Positions 26,250 to 33,021 of a stretch of 41,666 bases of DNA are shown one piece after another (the first letter of the stretch is position 1; each line of letters starts with the position of its first letter). The DNA is from Syntrophomonadaceae bacterium (GTDB lineage: Bacteria > Bacillota > Syntrophomonadia > Syntrophomonadales > Syntrophomonadaceae): the NCBI GenBank assembly GCA_012729835.1, contig JAAYCK010000101.1, positions 1 to 41,666 of the forward strand, given 5' to 3'. The position numbers and the translations under genes were made by a program. The notes under the pieces were generated by a model. It was not told the DNA's origin. It saw only the letters and a list, made by a program, of their open reading frames with translations, and searched no databases.

Positions 26250-27034
26250 GCCTGGGGGATGCTTTTGATAAATATCGAGGCAGTTTCTATACCCTGATCG
26301 TGTTGGTTATCCTGATGATCATCTGGAACTTAGCCGCCAATAAAATACAGAACACTTTGCTGCTGCCCTATTTTTCGGAAACAGCTATGGAGTTTATAAC
26401 CGCCTGGGGTGATCCCGTCATCATGTTCAATTTGGGGTTGACCTTAAAAAGGGTATTTACCGGTTTTTTATACGCTTTTATCATTGGCGTTCCCCTGGGA
26501 CTTCTCATGGGTTATTCGGCAACTGCCATGCAGTCACTGGCTCCTTTAATGAATTCCATTCGCCAGGTGCCGATTATGGCCTGGGTGCCCCTGTCCATCA
26601 TTTGGTTTGGATTAGGAGATGGGCCGACGGTTTTTTTGATTGCCATGAGCGCGGTCTTCCCTTTGGCCATTAATACCATTGCCGGCGTGGAGGGAATCGA
26701 CTCCAACTACTATAATGCTGCCCGCAGCATGGGTGCTTCCAGAAGAGACCTTGTCCGCGATATTGTGGTACCGGGCGCGATGCCCAATATTTTAACGGGC
26801 TGCCGCCTGGCCATGGGAGCCGGGTGGATGTCGGTTATCTGTGCCGAGTTTATTGCTACCAGTGCCGGTTTTGGCTTTCTAATGGTAGAGGCCCAGGTGC
26901 GCCTGGAAACTGCCCAGCTTTATGCCCTGATGGTCATGTCAGGATTAGTGGGTTATGCCATTGATAAAGTCTTTGTCGCCTTTGAGAGAAAAATGACTTC
27001 ATGGAGATTTAAAGATGGCTTTGTTGGAAGTTAA
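26201..27034 (+). CDS. saoP: ABC transporter permease, SaoP-like
   Basis: A 277-residue BPD-type permease of the SsuC/TauC/NitT group with about six membrane spans. The EAA loop is NAARSMGASRRDLVRDIVVPGAMPNIL, given here in two pieces: NAARSMGASRR and IVVPGAMPNIL. The ATG at 26201 lies in the end of saoB, with AGAGGT upstream; I see no other good start. It pairs with the binding proteins and the ATPase to form an importer. NCBI family naming would be ABC transporter permease SaoP. Its 3' end overlaps the ATPase gene by 20 nt. Confidence 0.85.
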   Translation: MERHGSTIPDVGNARLSLGDAFDKYRGSFYTLIVLVILMIIWNLAANKIQNTLLLPYFSETAMEFITAWGDPVIMFNLGLTLKRVFTGFLYAFIIGVPLGLLMGYSATAMQSLAPLMNSIRQVPIMAWVPLSIIWFGLGDGPTVFLIAMSAVFPLAINTIAGVEGIDSNYYNAARSMGASRRDLVRDIVVPGAMPNILTGCRLAMGAGWMSVICAEFIATSAGFGFLMVEAQVRLETAQLYALMVMSGLVGYAIDKVFVAFERKMTSWRFKDGFVGS

Positions 27035-27902
27035 GGATATAAGAAAAACCTTTACCCAGAAGAGGAAACCTCCTCACATCGTATTGGAGAACTTGTCCTT
27101 TAGTGTGGAACGGGGGCAGTATGTTTCACTGCTGGGGCCTTCCGGGTGCGGCAAAACTACACTTTTAACTATGCTGGGAGGCTTCATGTCGGCTGATACG
27201 GGTCAGATATACCTGGCTGGCAAAAAGGTGGAGGGCCCAGGTCCGGACCGGGGATTCGTCTTTCAGAATTATGCCCTCTTTCCCTGGATGACGGTGCAGG
27301 AGAATATTCTTTATTCTCTTAAAGTGCAGAACTTCAACAAAAGGGAAAGGGAAAAACGTTTACAGGAGTTGCTGGATATATCTCATTTACACGGCAGCGA
27401 GAACAAATACCCCATCCAGCTTTCCGGTGGTATGCAGCAAAGGGTAGCAGTGGTAAGAGCGTTAGCCAGCCGACCGGAAATACTGCTCCTGGATGAGCCC
27501 CTGGGAGCCATAGATTTTCAAATGCGCGAGCTTTTACAGGAAGAATTGGCCGCATTGGTGGAAGAAGCCCAAACTACTGTGGTGATGGTTACCCATGATG
27601 TCAATGAATCAGTTTATTTAAGTGACCGCGTCATCGTCATGTCGGCCAACAAAGGACGGATTATCAAAGATATGTATATCGATCTTCCCCGGCCTCGTTC
27701 GCGCCAAAGCCAGGCTTTTAAGGAATATGTTTCCGAACTGACCGAGCTGGTACGCCAGGCTTTCCGGGAAGGAGGAAGTTACCGGCAGGCCGATATACCG
27801 GCAAGGGATAGGGGCGTTGATAATAACTTTGTTGCTTCTTATAACCGGATGCACAGCAGGTATACCAATGTTGCCAATGGCAGAAGCAGAGCTGTCAAAT
27901 AA
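27015..27902 (+). CDS. saoA: ABC transporter ATP-binding protein, SaoA-like
   Basis: A 295-residue ATPase of the SsuB/TauB type. Walker A is GPSGCGKTT, the Q-loop region [12 protein letters not shown], the signature LSGGMQQR, Walker [13 protein letters not shown] and the H-loop VTHDV. A C-terminal extension of about 45 residues after the normal end is basic and probably disordered ([15 protein letters not shown]). It powers the SaoP permease. Translation is probably coupled to saoP by the 20-nt overlap. saoD follows after 24 nt. Confidence 0.88.
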   Translation: MALLEVKDIRKTFTQKRKPPHIVLENLSFSVERGQYVSLLGPSGCGKTTLLTMLGGFMSADTGQIYLAGKKVEGPGPDRGFVFQNYALFPWMTVQENILYSLKVQNFNKREREKRLQELLDISHLHGSENKYPIQLSGGMQQRVAVVRALASRPEILLLDEPLGAIDFQMRELLQEELAALVEEAQTTVVMVTHDVNESVYLSDRVIVMSANKGRIIKDMYIDLPRPRSRQSQAFKEYVSELTELVRQAFREGGSYRQADIPARDRGVDNNFVASYNRMHSRYTNVANGRSRAVK

Positions 27903-27926
27903 ATAATTATAAAGGAGAGGGATAGA

Positions 27927-28259
27927 ATGAGAGTGGCTTACATTTTTTCCACCAACAATGCGCAAAGGATACTGGACAAAATGATCATTCCCCAGATGCT
28001 GGAGGAAAGGCACGGAGTGGAGGTAGCAGGAATGATGTTCTTTTTCGATAATACCTTCCTGCTTACCGAAGGCAGCAGTACCGGTGACAAATTGCAGGAG
28101 ATCTACGAAAAATACGGTACCATTCTGATGGGCTGCGATATGTGCACCATTGAAAGAGGCATTGACGACAAACTGATCAAGGGCGCGGCTATAGGCTGCT
28201 TCCCGAACCTTTACGCTGTTTTGGGCAGTGCCAATATTGATCAAGTAATTACATTGTAA
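27927..28259 (+). CDS. saoD: DsrE-related protein, SaoD-like
   Basis: A 110-residue single-domain protein of the DsrE/DsrF-like fold: a start strand (MRVAYIFSTNN), GVEVAGMMFFFDNTFLL and YEKYGTILMGCDMCTIERG. Cys70-x-x-Cys73, plus Cys91 in AIGCFPNLY, make a likely thiol site. DsrE proteins carry sulfur or related atoms on cysteine. NCBI naming has DsrE-related protein SaoD. It has a GGAGAGGG site and is the last gene of the unit; three hairpins follow. It is cytosolic and could receive the imported ligand (inference). Confidence 0.8.
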   Translation: MRVAYIFSTNNAQRILDKMIIPQMLEERHGVEVAGMMFFFDNTFLLTEGSSTGDKLQEIYEKYGTILMGCDMCTIERGIDDKLIKGAAIGCFPNLYAVLGSANIDQVITL

Positions 28260-28286
28260 ATATCCAATAAAAGAACATTTATTAAA

Positions 28287-28323
28287 CAATAGCAACCTCC
28301 TTATCAAAGCGAGGTTGCTATTG
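28287..28323. terminator. 13-bp hairpin after saoD
   Basis: CAATAGCAACCTC and GAGGTTGCTATTG pair perfectly around 11 bases, 28 nt after the saoD stop. The T-run is poor, so termination is likely but not certain. Confidence 0.55.
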
Positions 28324-28340
28324 TATGGTACGAACAATTC

Positions 28341-28367
28341 CCCTCCTGGTGCCTGGCACCAGGAGGG
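28341..28367. repeat. 27-bp perfect palindrome
   Basis: CCCTCCTGGTGCC-T-GGCACCAGGAGGG: two 13-bp arms with a single central base. It is probably a dispersed extragenic palindrome. Confidence 0.8.
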
Positions 28368-28409
28368 CAGTAATTTAGAAGCGGGCCAAATTCATAGTCA
28401 CATATAAAA

Positions 28410-28436
28410 AAGCCTCTGCTTTCTCAGCAAAGGCTT
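28410..28436. terminator. Bidirectional terminator-like hairpin
   Basis: AAGCCT-C-TGCT, loop TTCTC, AGCA-A-AGGCTT, with an A-run before and AATCATTTCTT after. It is the third hairpin in the 334-nt gap after saoD. Confidence 0.5.
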
Positions 28437-28531
28437 AATCATTTCTTATGGTGCGGCGGGACTAACGCTGACTTAACCAAACCAGTTTGTTTGGTTAAAG
28501 TGAGTAAAGTAGCATTTTCCGAGAGAACTGA

Positions 28532-28575
28532 TTGCTCGTGTAGCAGGAAATGAATATAATATGATTAGAATATTA
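28532..28575 (+). promoter_or_regulatory. Promoter and operator-like dyad of the toxin-antitoxin pair
   Basis: TTGCTC (28532-28537), 17 bases, TATAAT (28555-28560). TAATAT-7-ATATTA (28557-28575) overlaps the -10, the usual place for an antitoxin operator. Confidence 0.6.
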
Positions 28576-28593
28576 CTATAAGGAGTTAATTCC

Positions 28594-28884
28594 GTGCAGA
28601 TTAAACCGTCAGCAAGCATCAGACAGAATTACAATGAAATTGCGGCTTTATGTAAATCCTCTGGTGAGCCAGTTTATCTTACCAAAAACGGCGAGGGCGA
28701 TCTGGTGGTAATGGATATTGAAGCGTTTACCCGCCGGGAGAAAATGCTCAAGCTGCGAGAGGAGCTGTTGGCCGTCGAGGAAGATCGTCTGGCTGGTCGC
28801 TCCGGAGTGACACCGGATGAGTTGGACAGCTATTTGGACAGCATAATCGACGAGGTGGAACATGGAAAAAAAACCTCAGTATAA
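28594..28884 (+). CDS. Type II antitoxin, Phd/YefM family
   Basis: A 96-residue protein starting at GTG after AAGGAG. The N-terminal part (IKPSASIRQNYNEIAALCKS to EPVYLTKNGEGDLVVMDIEA) is the Phd/YefM DNA-binding fold. The rest is an acidic helix that would wrap the toxin. It overlaps the toxin gene by 23 nt, so the two are translated together. It should repress its own promoter by binding the dyad at the -10. The pair lies just downstream of the sao-like operon, but I see no functional link. Confidence 0.88.
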   Translation: MQIKPSASIRQNYNEIAALCKSSGEPVYLTKNGEGDLVVMDIEAFTRREKMLKLREELLAVEEDRLAGRSGVTPDELDSYLDSIIDEVEHGKKTSV

Positions 28885-29179
28885 GGTGATGGTCTCTGAC
28901 CGTGCCCGTCAAATGTTGGCGAGTCATATTCGATTTCTCGCACAGATTAATCCTGTTGCCGCCCGTCGGACTAAGAACGAGTTGATAGACGCTATCCGTT
29001 CCCTTGCCATTATGCCTGAACGCTTTCCATTTCTAAATGCTCAATTCATACCACTGAACAAATATCATAAGATGTTTGTCGAAAAACGCTATCTAATTCT
29101 TTATCAGATCAAGGATCAGACGGTTTTCGTTGACTATATCGTGGATTGTAGACAGGATTATGGCTGGCTGGTGCAATAG
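28862..29179 (+). CDS. Type II toxin, RelE/ParE family
   Basis: A 105-residue basic protein with the RelE/ParE layout: an early helix (SDRARQMLASHIRFLAQIN), a second helix (AARRTKNELIDAIRSL), then MPERFPFLNAQF and strands KRYLILYQIKDQTVFVDYIVD. It would cleave mRNA at the ribosome (RelE-like) or poison gyrase (ParE-like); the sequence alone does not decide. The start ATG lies within the antitoxin gene. Confidence 0.85.
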   Translation: MEKKPQYKVMVSDRARQMLASHIRFLAQINPVAARRTKNELIDAIRSLAIMPERFPFLNAQFIPLNKYHKMFVEKRYLILYQIKDQTVFVDYIVDCRQDYGWLVQ

Positions 29180-29525
29180 GGCATAGTGGTAGTTTTATAT
29201 TTCTGAGGGCTATAAATTACGAATCGAAGGGAATCCGGACATCAACAGCATTATAGCTACTAGATAAACCACGCCTGTTTCGCCAATGGATAGTCTTTTC
29301 CCTGGGGATAGTAAAGGCACTTGACGGGTCCCCCCGATTCATTTTTCATTATTTTAAAAATCAGTAGTTCTATATGCACAGGCCTCTCATATCGGTGCAG
29401 GAAAAGAGAGGACTAATATAAAATAGCAATAAATAATCGTGGTAATTTATGGTTAGATACATACAGTTCGATTTATATACAACATTTTCCGCCCATTTCA
29501 GTTAGCTATTTCACATTATTCTACC

Positions 29526-29586
29526 AATCGGCTGCTTAATATGGTATTGAATGCGTTTAGAAGCTAAACACTCATACCAGCCGATT
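29526..29586. repeat. Nested inverted repeat before a doubtful ORF
   Basis: AATCGGCTG (29526-29534) and CAGCCGATT (29578-29586) enclose GTTTAG-AAG-CTAAAC (29555-29569). The preceding stretch 29180-29525 has no gene I can support; it is AT-rich and includes a CCTCTC/GAGAGG pair near 29385-29415. Confidence 0.5.
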
Positions 29587-29639
29587 TAATGGTGACTGCT
29601 TATAAAGTAATGAAGGCTTGTTCGTTTATTAGGAGATAT

Positions 29640-29918
29640 ATGGTTAGAAATGTGAGCTATTTATTAGATGGCGAGTTAACAGTCGGGTGTTATTCTCAGG
29701 ATGAGCGAATTATTAAAGGGCTGAGATCCAGGTGCTACAAGTTATCAGCATCTGTCGGATATGCCTTCGTACCTGGTTTCGACAGGGCGGGAGACTCTGG
29801 GGACGAGGAGCCTCCCGTTTCATCCAATCAGAATGAGTGGCTTCATTGGTTGTTTGAAAACCAAACGGCAGTAAAATTGGCAGTAAATTTATCGAAACTG
29901 AATATCAGAAAAAACTAA
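29640..29918 (+). CDS. Doubtful small ORF
   Basis: At most 92 residues from an ATG four bases after AGGAG (an ATG at 29589 has no site). It starts MVRNVSYLLDGELTVGC and ends with a basic tail (KLNIRKN). No family is recognised. Its middle is GC-rich and forms CGGGAG/CTCCCG, more like non-coding repeat DNA. The terminator right after the stop shows that transcripts end here, so either this gene or a non-coding RNA is possible. Confidence 0.3.
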   Translation: MVRNVSYLLDGELTVGCYSQDERIIKGLRSRCYKLSASVGYAFVPGFDRAGDSGDEEPPVSSNQNEWLHWLFENQTAVKLAVNLSKLNIRKN

Positions 29919-29943
29919 AGGGGCTTTGCAGCCCCTATTTTTC
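29919..29943. terminator. Bidirectional terminator
   Basis: AGGGGCT-TTGC-AGCCCCT then ATTTTTC on the plus strand. On the minus strand the same stem is followed by TTAGTTTTTT, so it also serves the tRNA-Leu gene. Confidence 0.85.
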
Positions 29944-29946
29944 GTA

Positions 29947-30031
29947 TGGTGCCAGAGGTGGGACTCGAACCCACACGCCTCGCGGCACACGATTTTGAGT
30001 CGCGCTCGTCTGCCAATTCCGACACTCTGGC
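29947..30031 (-). tRNA. tRNA-Leu (anticodon CAA)
   Basis: An 85-nt class II tRNA with encoded CCA. Acceptor GCCAGAG pairs with CTCTGGC; the anticodon loop CTCAAAA gives CAA; a long variable arm and T-loop GGTTCGAGTCC are present. It reads UUG codons. Confidence 0.95.
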
Positions 30032-30107
30032 TCGCTCTTTCAAGCAGAATTAATTATAAATTGACCACAGGCAAATGTCAATAATCCTCCAGTATTTCGG
30101 CGAATGT

Positions 30108-30142
30108 AAAAGCGACCGGTCGGATCTTGTCCAACCGGTCGC
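30108..30142 (-). terminator. Terminator of the SDR gene
   Basis: On the minus strand GCGACCGGT and ACCGGTCGC pair (9 bp), followed by TTTT. It lies 54 nt after the SDR stop. Confidence 0.8.
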
Positions 30143-30195
30143 AGTAAATTGTCCCCTTGTTATATAACTATCTTTATCTAATAATGAGTTCTAAC

Positions 30196-30963
30196 TTATT
30201 TGATGCCCATGCGGATTGCACCGTCGAGACGGATTGCCTGTGCGTTCAGATAAGCGTTTTCTACGATAGCGCATACCAGTTGAGCAAATTCCGGGGGATC
30301 GCCCATGCGCTTCGGGAAGGGAACCTGTGCACCCAGGGAATCGCGAGCTGCCTGCGGCAGAAGCTGCATCATCGGGGTGTCGAAGATACCAGGAGCGATA
30401 GTGTTGCAGCGGATGCCGTCTCTGGAAAGGTCGCGAGCGATCGGGAGGGTCATGGATACTACGCCACCTTTGGATGCGGCATAGGCAGCCTGGCCCATCT
30501 GGCCTTCAAATGCGGCTACGGATGCAACATTGATCAAACAGCCTTTTTCGCCCTTTTCATTGGGTGTGTTCTTGGACATCTGCCATGCGGCGAGTCTCAT
30601 AACGTCAAATCCGCCAACCAGGTTGATGTCTACAACCATCTTGAACCATTCCAGGGGAGTGGGGCCGTCCTTGCCGATAATCTTAGAAGCGCTGCCGATG
30701 CCGGCTGCATTTACCAGGATATCCAGCTTGCCGAACTTTTCAACAGCAGCTGCTACTACTGCTTCGTTCTCGGCGGTAACCGTTACGTTACACTTTACAA
30801 ATGCTGCTTTGTCACCAAATTTGGCGGCAAATTCCTTACCCTTTTCTTCGTTCATGTCGGCAATGATTACTTTTGCTCCTTTGTCTACCAGCATTTCGAC
30901 TGCTGCGGCGCCCAGTCCGGATGCGCCACCGGTCACGACTGCTACTGCACCTTTAATGTCCAT
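30196..30963 (-). CDS. SDR family 3-hydroxyacyl-CoA dehydrogenase (type II-like)
   Basis: A 255-residue short-chain dehydrogenase. NAD-binding VTGGASGLGAAA, NAAG at the fourth strand, catalytic Ser in INVASVAAFEGQ and the YAASK Tyr-Lys pair are all intact. The close fit of the whole chain (APGIFDTPMM near the end) to human HSD17B10-type enzymes suggests oxidation of 3-hydroxyacyl-CoA with NAD. It would add a third, unrelated hydroxyacyl-CoA dehydrogenase to the two hbd genes here. GAGGAGG precedes the ATG. It is a single gene with its own promoter and terminator. Confidence 0.88.
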   Translation of the reverse strand: MDIKGAVAVVTGGASGLGAAAVEMLVDKGAKVIIADMNEEKGKEFAAKFGDKAAFVKCNVTVTAENEAVVAAAVEKFGKLDILVNAAGIGSASKIIGKDGPTPLEWFKMVVDINLVGGFDVMRLAAWQMSKNTPNEKGEKGCLINVASVAAFEGQMGQAAYAASKGGVVSMTLPIARDLSRDGIRCNTIAPGIFDTPMMQLLPQAARDSLGAQVPFPKRMGDPPEFAQLVCAIVENAYLNAQAIRLDGAIRMGIK

Positions 30964-31000
30964 CAGAATTCCTCCTCTAAATAATTTTGTGTATGATTGG

Positions 31001-31029
31001 ATTATAACAGGGAATACAGCAACTGTTAA
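31001..31029 (-). promoter_or_regulatory. Sigma-A promoter of the SDR gene
   Basis: The minus strand reads TTAACA, 17 bases, TATAAT, about 40 nt before the ATG at 30963. Confidence 0.7.
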
Positions 31030-31165
31030 GAGACTTGGGAATAAATAAACTATACTGAATATTCAGACAATTATTCGAAAAACATCTGCAACCTGGTTGT
31101 AACCGGCCAACAGAGGAAAGGATAGCATTATATGAAATAACTAGGACTTTCGTATTTAAAGGATT

Positions 31166-31194
31166 TTGGGTTATTCTATTGAATGAGTTATATA
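31166..31194 (+). promoter_or_regulatory. Promoter of the ECF sigma operon
   Basis: TTGGGT, 17 bases, TATATA, about 37 nt before the start. I found no clear ECF-type autoregulatory promoter. Confidence 0.5.
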
Positions 31195-31230
31195 GTATTA
31201 TTTTGAACTTCCTGGCAAAGGAGTGATCCG

Positions 31231-31812
31231 ATGCAAAGCGAGGAACAGCTCTTGCAAAAGAGCCTGTCTGGAGATACCCGAGCCTTTGAGGAGTTGGTAG
31301 CCCAGTATCAGGGGAAGGTTTACGCTTTAGCCTTCAGATATATGGGCAGCGAAGAAGATGCCAGCGACATGGCTCAAGAAGCTCTTTTAAAAGCATACAA
31401 GTCGCTAAGATTATTTAAAGGAAACTCCAGTTTTGGAACCTGGCTTTACCGCATAACTACCAACGTATGTTTGGATGAGCTGAGAAAACGAAAGCGACGA
31501 ATTAGCCCACTATCACTGGATGAGCCGCTGGCCATGCAGGATGGGGAGGAGGTAGATAAGGAAATAGCGGACCAATCTCCCGGCGCCGACATATTATATG
31601 AACAGAAAGAGTTTTCCGATTACATACAAACCCTTTTAGACGAACTAAGACCTGAACATAAAACAGCTATTGTCCTTCGCGATGTTATGGAACTGAGTTA
31701 TGAAGAGATAGCGCAGACGCTTGATTGCTCTCTGGGTACGGTAAAATCGCGGATTAGCCGGGCCCGGGATATGCTCAGAAAAAAGTTGGTTGACCGGGAA
31801 CTTATACCCTGA
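31231..31812 (+). CDS. ECF-type RNA polymerase sigma factor (SigW-like)
   Basis: A 193-residue sigma-70 family factor with only regions 2 and 4. Region 2 includes EEDASDMAQEALLKAYKSL and GTWLYRITTNVCLDELRKR. Region 4 includes LSYEEIAQTLDCSLGTVKSR, a helix-turn-helix for the -35. AAGGAG precedes the ATG. It is followed 32 nt later by its likely membrane anti-sigma factor. The signal and regulon are unknown; SigW-type factors often answer envelope stress. Confidence 0.93.
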   Translation: MQSEEQLLQKSLSGDTRAFEELVAQYQGKVYALAFRYMGSEEDASDMAQEALLKAYKSLRLFKGNSSFGTWLYRITTNVCLDELRKRKRRISPLSLDEPLAMQDGEEVDKEIADQSPGADILYEQKEFSDYIQTLLDELRPEHKTAIVLRDVMELSYEEIAQTLDCSLGTVKSRISRARDMLRKKLVDRELIP

Positions 31813-31844
31813 AGCCTCGTCTAAGTAATCAGGAGGAACTAGTC

Positions 31845-32903
31845 ATGAGATGCGAAGCGTGCAGGGAGTTGCTGTCACCCTATTTAGATAAGGTGTGCAG
31901 CGAAAAAGAGAATAAAATGATCCAGGCTCACCTGAAGGCATGTCCCGGTTGCCGCGAACAGCTGGGAGAAATGCAACGAATGGTTGAGTTTTTGCATCAT
32001 ATGCCTCTGCCGTCACTGCCGGAGGGCTTCGCTGAATCTTTGCACCGAAGACTCGATGCAGAGAATCTGATTATTTTTACTCCGCAACAATACAAGATAC
32101 CTAAAAAACAGAGCTGGATCGCAGCTGCCATTGCCGGTGTGGCTCTGGTCGGTGGCGTATATGCCAGCACTGTTTTGCCGCTGGGATCAATGATCGCCTC
32201 CTGGCAGGAGAACAGACAGGAAGCTGGTAAACCCAGGGTGGCAATTAATGAGATTCTAAAAGAATTTACTTATGATAAGACTGTGGTTACTGATAAGAAT
32301 CCTGGTGGGCAGGTGGTCCAAAAGTCTGCTGGTACAATAAGCAAACCCGAACAGGTCAAAACCGCTGACAATGACAAGGAAGCTGCGCCAGCCATTGATA
32401 ATAATAATGCTCCTTCCAACACACAAGTTGGTCCGCGTTTTGCGGATGCGGAAGCAGTCAGACTGACGGTGGCGAATGCCACTGAAACTCGCAAACAAGT
32501 AATTCAGATCGCGGCTGCCAACGGGCTGCCGTATAGTTACAACAATAACGGGTGTGTAGAAGCGCTTTCCGGTCCGACTGCTCAGGGGGTCACCCTGAAG
32601 GTAGCACCCCAGGATGTTGATAAGGTTATGGGGCAGTTGACCGCTTTGGGTCAGGCCGCTAAACCGAGCCAGAGCAGCATAGATATGACCGAACAATTCC
32701 AAGATGTCCAGAATCAAATGGATCAGGTGCAGGACCAGAGAAATAAACTGGTGGCCAAAGCAGTACTCTCTGCCCAGGAATTAAGGCAGCTTGATGAATT
32801 AAATGCTGAGATAGAGACCTTAACTGACAAACAGGCTCGGCTGGAAAAAGAGGCTAGTCTGGTAACGATCAACGTATACTTTATTGAAACCGTAAATCCA
32901 TAA
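31845..32903 (+). CDS. Zinc-finger anti-sigma factor with DUF4349-like extracellular part
   Basis: A 352-residue membrane protein. The cytoplasmic N-terminus has the ZAS zinc motif (His29-x3-Cys33-x2-Cys36, with Cys3 and Cys6), which holds the sigma factor. One membrane span lies near residues 90-110 (WIAAAIAGVALVGGVYAS). The outer part has a linker, then a domain with a strongly helical end (QNQMDQVQDQRNKL, LNAEIETLTDKQARLEKEAS) and VTINVYFIE, resembling DUF4349. It follows the ECF sigma gene by 32 nt and should keep that factor inactive until a signal acts on the outer domain. Confidence 0.88.
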   Translation: MRCEACRELLSPYLDKVCSEKENKMIQAHLKACPGCREQLGEMQRMVEFLHHMPLPSLPEGFAESLHRRLDAENLIIFTPQQYKIPKKQSWIAAAIAGVALVGGVYASTVLPLGSMIASWQENRQEAGKPRVAINEILKEFTYDKTVVTDKNPGGQVVQKSAGTISKPEQVKTADNDKEAAPAIDNNNAPSNTQVGPRFADAEAVRLTVANATETRKQVIQIAAANGLPYSYNNNGCVEALSGPTAQGVTLKVAPQDVDKVMGQLTALGQAAKPSQSSIDMTEQFQDVQNQMDQVQDQRNKLVAKAVLSAQELRQLDELNAEIETLTDKQARLEKEASLVTINVYFIETVNP

Positions 32904-32933
32904 AGCCATATCCTTAAGTGAATACGACAACAA

Positions 32934-32963
32934 TAGGGAAAGCATGGTGCTCTCCCTTTTTTG
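32934..32963 (+). terminator. Terminator of the sigma/anti-sigma operon
   Basis: AGGGA-A-AGCA, TGG loop, TGCT-C-TCCCT, then TTTTTTG, 30 nt after the stop. Confidence 0.8.
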
Positions 32964-32989
32964 TTTAATTATCCTCAAATTGATATAAT
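32961..32989 (+). promoter_or_regulatory. Promoter of polA
   Basis: TTGTTT, 17 bases, TATAAT. The -35 overlaps the tail of the preceding terminator; the ATG lies 33 nt after the -10. Confidence 0.65.
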
Positions 32990-33021
32990 GGGCTAAAGCT
33001 TGCGATATTGAGGGTGGATTA

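Noticed and set aside
22379-28259. In-frame TGA (selenocysteine) codons in the Sao-like genes
   Set aside because: All Sao-like reading frames run uninterrupted with TGC/TGT at the key positions; I found no TGA that would extend any of them.
30530-31048. Long open frame opposite the SDR gene
   Set aside because: It is an antisense shadow of a clear SDR reading frame, without a ribosome site or recognisable family.
31078-31170. ECF-type autoregulatory promoter before the sigma factor gene
   Set aside because: TGAAAT and CGTA are present but the spacing is about 12 rather than 16; a sigma-A-like promoter fits better.
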